Shown piece by piece: positions 58,836-64,000 of a stretch of 64,000 bases of DNA. This DNA comes from Typha latifolia. Taxonomy: Eukaryota > Streptophyta > Magnoliopsida > Poales > Typhaceae. The translations under genes were made by a program, and so were the position numbers. Below the pieces are notes generated by a model, which saw only the letters and a program-made list of their open reading frames with translations, was not told the DNA's origin and ran no database searches. Each line of letters begins with the position of its first letter. The first letter of the stretch is position 1. Location: NCBI GenBank assembly GCA_019914945.1, contig CM034102.1, positions 4,019,501 to 4,083,500 on the forward strand. The letters run 5' to 3'.

Positions 58836-61427
58836 ATAATGTTTCCTTTCTATTTTGTTTTTGTTTTTCTTATTTTTACTTGGAGCACAGAGTATACTCT
58901 GTGGGATTGGGCAAGTGCTCCAAGGATGTGCTTTTTTATTTTCTTTTTCCTTTTTCCGTTTTTGACTGGGATTCAGTTGTTTCTTGTAGTGAAGTCATTG
59001 TGTTATAACAAAAAAAAAAAAGAGTCATTGTCCAAAGTCAAATACATCGTGTGTCAGCATATATTGCTCAATTCTGTAGGCTTTATATACGATATTGTCC
59101 TTATATATATCATGAGGAGTATGCTAATTATTGGTTAGATAAATTATTACTCTTGTTAAATAACTGAACTAATCTTTTAAAAAATGAGTCATAATAAATT
59201 TGAATTATGCATATATAAATAATTAACTAAATATCAATTCAGAGTGTGGGCATCAAATCTACCTATCACTAAGACCAAAAATAAAAATATCTACCAATAT
59301 GTCAATGATCTCCAAAATCATATACCCATCATGTGGCAAATAAAGCATGAGAGTCAGCACCCTATATTAATGGTACACCAGCCCCTCTATCCCATCAGAT
59401 GATTAGATGATACCATGATGGGCATCATTTATATTCTGTGATTTAAAAAAAAAACAAATTTTAGAATAAGAATTTTCTAATATTTTCTTGAAATAAAATT
59501 TATCACCTTTTAAATTGAATTTGTTTGATAATAAAAAGTCAATTTTATCTTTTTATTTTTCTTTCATTTAATTACAAGTATACTATAAGATAGAATATTT
59601 ATAAGGAAGTGGCCAGGTCCTTTTTGGTTCATGCATATTTTAATTGTAGAACCAAACGGAACATCTTCCGTTCATGTATGTTTTAATTATACAACCGAGT
59701 TTAAACTCTCATAAATAAATAGTTGATAATGATATGGAGTCTCTCTCTACAATGACATTTATTTCTTATTTGATTTTTGACAGAGAAAATGAGTCAGGGC
59801 TAATACGTTGACATCTATTTTTTGTCTGGTTGCAAACAAAATATAATTTTAATAAATCAATATACATTCTTTATTAATTTAAAAATAAAGTAAAATAAAA
59901 ATAACTATATTATCTCGTAAATTCACTTCGCTCTTATAGATACCCCTTCCCCCAAAACTTCCTCTAATTTTAGAAAATTTAAAGGTCTCACTTTTTCCAA
60001 GCAACTGGTTAATAAAGAATGCTTCAATCTTGTCATGGGTGAGCACTGAGCAGCAGCAGAAATGAGCCTCTATGTGGAGCCAACTGCAACTGAGCTACTC
60101 ATTCCTCCTTGTGACCTAATTGTTTCCCACAAAAAGAGAGCATAACATTAACAACTACCTATGGCCCAATTAGTACTTTCCACCCATCATGCTTGATCTC
60201 ATCCTGCATTCCATCAAGAATCACATTCTTAATTCAGTTAACAATCCACCCTTCGGCCGCCGCGGCAAAGAGCGGTGATTGCCGCCGGCCTTCGTAGTCT
60301 TAGTGATGATTGGAATATGAAAGGAAGATTTGCTTGTTGATCAATCTCTCTTGAAGCTTCCAAGATCTTTCAGTCATTATCTTATGTTTAAAGTAAAGAA
60401 AAGAACAATTATGCGTCAAACCACACGCTTTTGCCCTAACCTAATCCATATATTTTACTGCATGTGGCTATAGTTTAGTAACATACTTCTCCATATTTGT
60501 GGTTGTAACATACACACCGTCAGTAGCAATGATTGGGGGCACATCTAAATGTGGTAGTATTCTAGTTCAACTTGATTAGGTACTCCAGCCGTCAAGACGT
60601 TTTAGCTGTGTATGGGATTATCTAATTCCTCTGGGAATCAATCAAGTATTGCTCAGTGCCAGAATGCTGACTGGAACTGCTATCGAGTTGTATCTAATAC
60701 TTTTTATTGATTGGGACTCTCTTAATATTTTAAGGTTATCTTACAACCTTAGTTTGTAATTTTCCTACGTTTGTTAAGTTTCATAGGGCAGTCATAGTTG
60801 GCTTGTTTGTGTAGTCACTGAAGCAAAACAGCATTTTTCGTACTAGGTTAATTGAAGGTCGTACTTTGGTCTCCTAGTATAACTTATTGATGATGTCGGT
60901 GTTTTTATATAATTAAACTTAAATCTAGCAACAAATTTTATTTTTCTTTTGTTGGGTCGAACATTAAGGCAGAGAAAGGAAAATAAATAATGATAACAAT
61001 AATGAGAAACTTAGAGATTAAACCATGGATGTATAGAAGAACCTCACAAATGAAGACAATGCTTCAGAGATGGATGTAATGAATCCAGTAACACTATATG
61101 TTAAGCTTCCCTCATGGTTTCTAAACGATGTTTGATGCAATCTGCACTGCTCCAAAAGTGCACACAGTTCAAACCTCTGGTACAAGATCATGTCGTATTA
61201 TGCCAAAGCAAACTAAAACTAGTCCAAAAACGGTGGACCACCATTTGTCTAAGGAACTAAGAGCATGCTTATCACATGGAACCTACCTTAATTTGCCCCT
61301 CTCGCCGACACCGCTGCAATCACGGCCCCAGCTGCCCGTCGGTCCTCCGCTAGAGTTTCCATTTAATCTGACATGATTTACGTGATGTCAAACAACAAAA
61401 TATTTTAATATAAAAAAACCATTCTAT

Positions 61428-61449
61428 ATTATTATTATTATTATTATTA
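61428..61449 (+). repeat. ATT microsatellite
   Basis: About seven ATT units in AT-rich intergenic DNA. Confidence 0.75.
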
Positions 61450-62423
61450 ACACGGTATAGGCTATACGTATGTATCATTCAAACCTACTTACTTTAAGTT
61501 AAATTTAACCTAACAGCCAGTACCGCCTGACAAAATATACTAAACAAACCTATTAATAAAGTTGCCTATCTTCATAGTCACATTTTTGTTATTTTCCATA
61601 TGTTCAATTGAGCGAGCAATAAAAATGCTTATTAATAAACTTGTTCATTCTTGTCTAAGTATTCACATCTGTTCAATGTAATTTAACCAAGGACAAGAAA
61701 TTGCCAGACAACATCACACTGAAGTTGTCTATCCTCAATTCCTCATATTATTAAAGAGTTGAGTTAGACATACTAACTTACATGTCCATTAGCCAGTCTT
61801 ACTGGTCCATGACAAAGATCTCAGATTAAAATTCTCCCTAAATATTAGAGTTAATATTTGATAGATTTCCAACTATCTTTATATAAATTATGGCTCTTTA
61901 CTTAAACAAGTCAGCATAACTGTCCAACATATATTTCGAATTAATAAATACGTATATAATAATAAAATATATGGTGCGTTTGGTAAATTTTTTGGATGAT
62001 CTCTGATGACAATGGCATGTGAAGAGTGGTACTTGAGAGAGTGGAAAGATGAAAGGGGAGTAAGAGAGATCGGCGCGGAAGCGGGGTAGGGGGCGGGGCG
62101 GTGACGCGGTCGGCGACGACTGGGACAGCGATGGCCCATGCAGGTGGGACGCCCATGCAGGTGTCTGCCGACCACCTACGTCAAGACTCAAGAGTAGTAG
62201 CTAGGGCTTTTATGAAGATACGGTGAAGTGGTTAATTAGCTGCAGCAAAAGGACTTCCCGTTGGCTTCGACTTGTAACATATATAGCATTAGCACATGCA
62301 TTGATAGAGGTCCCCCTACAGGCTCCAGATTCTAGTGCATGCCATCAATGTTGCTGCTGACTTTTCCCAATGCTTTCATGCCTCCTAACACGTACGTCTT
62401 CCGCTTATCTCATGACAGATGTC

Positions 62424-62460
62424 CTCAACTCAACTCAATTCAACTCAACTCAACTCAATT
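62424..62460 (+). repeat. CAACT pentanucleotide repeat
   Basis: Seven tandem five-base units, CAACT with some CAATT variants. Simple repeat. Confidence 0.75.
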
Positions 62461-63279
62461 TCTTTTTGTTGTTGTTTTGTTTTTCCATAGAGCATATGTT
62501 TTTGAGAGCAAACATATTAGTTTGTTATTTTATGTCAATTAATGCTTCCCTGTTGTTTAAGGTGTTATTCTTCTTACACAACACCTAAAAACTAATAATG
62601 ATAGTGATATTTGAAAGAGCAAGAAGTCATAGTAATGGAGTAATGGACTCATGGTGTATGAGTGCTGTGAGGTTTAAATCTGAATGACATCCGTTTTTAC
62701 TTCTAAATAAATAAATAAATAACTAAAAGTAAAAAAGTCCAACATTTTTTAAGACTATTGCAAGTTTTAATCCCAAATTAGAAGGGGGGGGGGTGTACAC
62801 AAAAAGACTGCTGAAATCAATGACTGTTCTTTTAAACCCAACATATTTGGGCCTGCCAATCACAAGCCCAACAAGATCTATGAATGAATATCTCACGCGT
62901 CATGCACGTGCGATATGATTTGGGGAGCCCGATGGGACCAATGGCCACCACGAGACGGTTACGTAGACAGTTATGAGCATCCCGCCCACCGAGTGCTCGA
63001 TTCGATTCCCAGACGCCAAGAACGAATCTCAGCGTCCAACTGGACGGCAAGCATCGCCCCGGACCGTAACATCTTGACCGTTCGTTCTCAACCAGTAGGC
63101 ATCGGACACTCGTCACATCTTTTGTGGAGGCCAACTCAAACCGCCTGTCCTGGTGCTCTTTTCCCTCTCTTTCCGTTTTAGTGCTCGCCCTCCTCTCCCT
63201 TCCCCTCCTTCCTCTCCCTCTCTCTCGCCGCCTCTCTGATCCCTAAATCGATCTCTTTTCTTCTTCTTCTCCATCTCTC

Positions 63280-63287
63280 TAGGGTTT
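63280..63287 (+). promoter_or_regulatory. Telo-box in the OSCA-like leader
   Basis: TAGGGTTT, the reverse of AAACCCTA, follows a long pyrimidine tract, about 160 bases before the start codon. This combination is common near transcription starts of broadly expressed plant genes. Confidence 0.4.
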
Positions 63288-63399
63288 GCGCGCGCGCCCT
63301 CCTATAATTAGATTTCTCCAGCTCTTGTTTAGTGTCTGATTCGTCCCGATTTCCTAGTCACAAGGCTTTCCCGCGCGGTATTCTTCGCAGCATTGTTCC

Positions 63400-63435
63400 A
63401 TGCGGCCAATGATGGTTGGGATTTTGAGTCGGTAG
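63400..63435 (+). other. Upstream ORF of 11 codons, in frame with the OSCA-like start
   Basis: ATG at 63400, stop TAG at 63433-63435, encoding MRPMMVGILSR. It is in the same frame as the main ATG at 63445 and ends only nine bases before it. It would exist only if no leader intron ends at the AG at 63434-63435. Confidence 0.4.
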
Positions 63436-63444
63436 GAGACCGAG

Positions 63445-63725
63445 ATGGAAATCTCCGCTCTTTTGACCTCCGCGGGCATCAATGTAGGCCTCTGCGCGGT
63501 GTTCTTGTCGCTGTACTCGGTCCTGAGGAAACAACCGGGGAACATTAATGTCTACTTCGGCCGCAGGCTCGCCGAAGAGCACGGTAGGGCGCATGACTCG
63601 TTCACCATTGAGAGACTGGTGCCCTCTGCTAGTTGGATAGTGAAAGCCTGCGAGCACACGGAAGCAGAGATCCTGCAAGTTGCCGGTTTGGATGCCGTGG
63701 TGTTTCTCCGGATAGTCATTTTCAG
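63445..63725 (+). CDS. OSCA/CSC1-like (HYP1-type) channel, first coding exon
   Basis: First exon only: 93 codons plus two bases, ending at the donor AG|GTGATT. The protein starts MEISALLTSAGINVGLCAVF, the first transmembrane helix of the DUF221/OSCA family, then LYSVLRKQPGNINVYFGRRL and WIVKACEHTEAEILQVAGL with DAVVFLRIVIF, beginning the second helix. These blocks match HYP1-like members of the hyperosmolality-gated, calcium-permeable channel family of the plasma membrane. The rest of the gene lies beyond the window. Bases 63726-64000 are the first intron; a CAG at 63842-63844 is not usable as acceptor because TAG follows in frame. Confidence 0.85.
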
Positions 63726-64000
63726 GTGATTAGAGCTAATGATTTGTTCTATGCGTTTATCTTCTTTAGTTGTCAACTATTTATGTTCCGTTGCTGTTAC
63801 TTGTTTGTAGTACTTGGTCTTTTCTTGCGGTTGAATTCTTGCAGGTAGGCATTTATATTAGGCTACCCTAATTTTGTAAATTCGTAGCGCTATTCACTCC
63901 CCCTCGCTTATGGAATTTGAGATATTTCGATGGGCTCAGGAAGTGGTTTCGACTTTAAATTGGGGAAGTTTTATATTTAAAATGGTAGATATGCCTAGAG

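Larger units (their letters stand above)
58836..63444. other. Long AT-rich intergenic region before the OSCA-like gene
   Basis: 4.6 kb without a recognised coding exon. It contains an ATT microsatellite (61428-61449), a GC-rich island with a 17-bp direct repeat (about 62040-62190), a CAACT pentamer repeat (62424-62460), an AAAT run (62704-62722) and, from about 63180, the C/T-rich leader of the OSCA-like gene. A GGGCCT and AAGCCCA patch at 62846-62872 is site II-like. Confidence 0.65.

Noticed and set aside
61888..62191. Overlapping minus-strand frames with Arg/Pro-rich starts
   Set aside because: They arise from the GC-rich island and then run into AT-rich spacer; three frames are open at once, which speaks for chance.
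63842..63850. CAG acceptor-like site after the first OSCA exon
   Set aside because: Joining it to the donor at 63725 gives an immediate in-frame TAG; the true second exon must be outside the window.
1..64000. CRISPR arrays, bacterial operons, rRNA or tRNA genes
   Set aside because: Nothing of the kind was seen. The genes have spliceosomal introns, and the tandem repeats found are microsatellites or diverged local duplications, not spaced direct repeats. A tRNA scan could not be run.

Overview
This is nuclear DNA from a flowering plant. Genes carry GT-AG introns, spacers are AT-rich, and the protein families are plant-typical (AINTEGUMENTA, EGY3, ACC synthase, PPR, MUSTANG). Two genes (the BAHD acyltransferase and the last exon of ACC synthase) have strongly G/C-ending codons, and the BAHD resembles the tryptamine/agmatine hydroxycinnamoyltransferase group. 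Both points suggest a monocot, perhaps a palm-like one with long introns; the genus cannot be fixed from the sequence alone.

Layout, left to right. 1-1673: 3' end of a PRXL2/AAED1-type thioredoxin-like gene (+). 3085-7014: a five-exon plastid DUF3054 membrane protein (+) with a repeat-bearing last intron. 7015-12365: a 5.3 kb gene-poor stretch leading to the nine-exon AINTEGUMENTA transcription factor gene (+, 12366-15624), which includes a 9-nt microexon. 17733-19073: an intronless BAHD acyltransferase (+). 19615-23389: EGY3, a plastid site-2-protease homologue whose metal-binding motif is missing (+). 23390-27181: spacer or leader with a copia-type primer-binding site and a short hairpin element. 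27182-28950: a bHLH transcription factor of the CIB/BEE/HBI1 type (+). 30832-39006: a fifteen-exon DEAD-box helicase of the DBP9/DDX56 (RH16) type (-). It shares a head-to-head intergenic region with 40760-42502, a domesticated MULE transposase (MUSTANG type, +). 44073-45944: an intronless P-class PPR protein (+). 46749-52422: a seven-exon membrane-anchored J-domain protein (-). 57155-58835: 1-aminocyclopropane-1-carboxylate (ACC) synthase (+). 63445-end: first exon of an OSCA/CSC1-like (HYP1-type) channel (+).

The genes do not form an operon or an evident cluster. It is an ordinary euchromatic gene neighbourhood with tail-to-tail pairs (bHLH/helicase, PPR/J-protein) and one divergent pair (helicase/MUSTANG). 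I found no clearly new multi-gene system. The observations most worth following are two 'dead enzyme' genes (EGY3 without HExxH; MUSTANG without its first catalytic Asp), a hAT-like non-autonomous element with an 8-bp target duplication, a pair of related GTGCC-rich elements in introns of the J-protein gene, gapped heat-shock elements just upstream of EGY3, and an in-frame uORF directly before the channel start codon.

Exon borders were set by eye from GT/AG sites, reading phase and family similarity. All coding joins were checked for phase. UTRs and transcription starts are mostly not determined.
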